Source: Bacteroidetes bacterium HGW-Bacteroidetes-8
Lineage (GTDB): Bacteria > Bacteroidota > Bacteroidia > Bacteroidales > UBA932
Length of the DNA: 64,000 bases
Reading direction: 5' to 3'
NCBI GenBank assembly: GCA_002840895.1
Contig: PHCZ01000001.1
Coordinates: 535,810 to 599,809, forward strand
Shown here: piece after piece, positions 63,925-64,000 of the stretch
Numbering within the stretch: position 1 is the first letter of the stretch
How the letters are laid out: every line of letters begins with the position of its first letter
Notes under the pieces: generated by a model
Databases searched by the model: none
The model's input: only the letters and a program-made list of their open reading frames with translations
What the model was told of the DNA's origin: nothing
Position numbers and translations under genes: made by a program

Positions 63925-63998
63925 GGTTCGGTAGCTCAGTTGGATAGAGCAACAGCCTTCTAAGCTGTGGGTCTTGGGTTCGAATCCCAACCGAATCA
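63925..63998 (+). tRNA. tRNA-Arg, anticodon TCT
   Basis: The full cloverleaf can be folded by eye. The acceptor stem is GGTTCGG with CCGAATC plus discriminator A, the D arm is AGCTCAGTTGG, and the anticodon stem is ACAGC with GCTGT. The loop CTTCTAA holds anticodon TCT at 63959-63961, which reads AGA/AGG. The T arm is TTGGGTTCGAATCCCAA. The two bases after the discriminator are CA, so the CCA tail does not appear to be encoded. Confidence 0.95.
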
Positions 63999-64000
63999 CA

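Noticed and set aside
1..64000. CRISPR array, prophage, IS element or integrated island
   Set aside because: No regularly spaced repeats, transposase, integrase or phage genes; the only tRNA is at the right edge with no repeat of its 3' end visible.

Overview
The window is about 64 kb of AT-rich bacterial chromosome that looks like core genome of a Bacteroidetes bacterium, most likely order Bacteroidales. The evidence is a V-type ATPase operon of the Bacteroidetes layout (E, DUF2764, A, B, D, I), a sodium-pumping methylmalonyl-CoA decarboxylase with a lamin-tail OadG protein, DUF4492-cydA-cydB, a PG_1098-type methyltransferase, DUF4301, DUF6913 and DUF6249 families, and a TonB-receptor-like barrel. 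The promoters agree: the Bacteroidetes -7 box TAnnTTTG, often with an upstream TTTG/TTG, lies before most transcription units. I saw no phage, IS element, integrase or CRISPR array, and no gap between genes exceeds 300 bases.

Layout. 1-5.1 kb (- strand): V-ATPase operon, subunit I cut by the window edge. 5.2-9.7 kb (-): Na+-pumping decarboxylase operon (epimerase, carboxyltransferase, LTD-OadG, biotin carrier, beta subunit), closed by a hairpin terminator. 9.8-11.3 kb (-): yebC and a TPR membrane protein. 11.4-15.4 kb (+): recF, DUF721, pdxB, DUF4301. 15.4-16.9 kb: an ECF sigma operon divergent from a DUF6249 membrane gene, sharing a symmetric promoter. 16.9-22.2 kb: deoxyhypusine-synthase-like gene (-), then lysA, a TetR regulator, ffh and folD (+). 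22.2-27.3 kb: an outer-membrane barrel receptor (-), an M28 peptidase and an unknown membrane protein (+). 27.4-30.3 kb (-): cytochrome bd. 30.4-32.9 kb (+): Tat-type DUF362 protein and a membrane polyferredoxin. 32.9-38.1 kb: trmD (-), then a DUF349 protein, yidC and yggS (+). 38.1-42.7 kb (-): ung, lon and a small Omp85-like barrel. 42.7-44.8 kb (+): HU, a 30-residue basic protein and RNase G. 44.8-49.0 kb (-): methyltransferase, ArnT-like glycosyltransferase, MATE exporter. 49.0-53.3 kb (+): phosphohexomutase and a GH3 enzyme. 53.3-57.2 kb (-): pssA, two C1 peptidases, queE. 57.3-59.4 kb (+): a ClpB without its N domain. 59.5-61.1 kb (-): AMP-forming acyl ligase. 61.2-64.0 kb (+): DUF6913, TPR protein, DUF368 transporter and tRNA-Arg(TCT).

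How it fits together. The first 10 kb is a bioenergetic block: methylmalonyl-CoA is epimerised and decarboxylated with Na+ export, next to a rotary V-ATPase, as expected in a propionate-forming fermenter. Cytochrome bd adds low-oxygen respiration. Most of the rest is housekeeping: secretion (ffh, yidC), repair (recF, ung), tRNA modification (trmD, queE), proteostasis (lon, clpB) and envelope lipids (pssA, DUF368).

I found no clearly new multi-gene system. The observations most worth follow-up are the mirror-symmetric ECF promoter between the sigma operon and DUF6249, with a similar motif before the TonB-receptor-like gene; the 30-residue AURKAIP1/COX24-like gene; the N-domain-less ClpB; and a GH3 enzyme whose appended beta-lactamase-like domain has lost its active-site motif.
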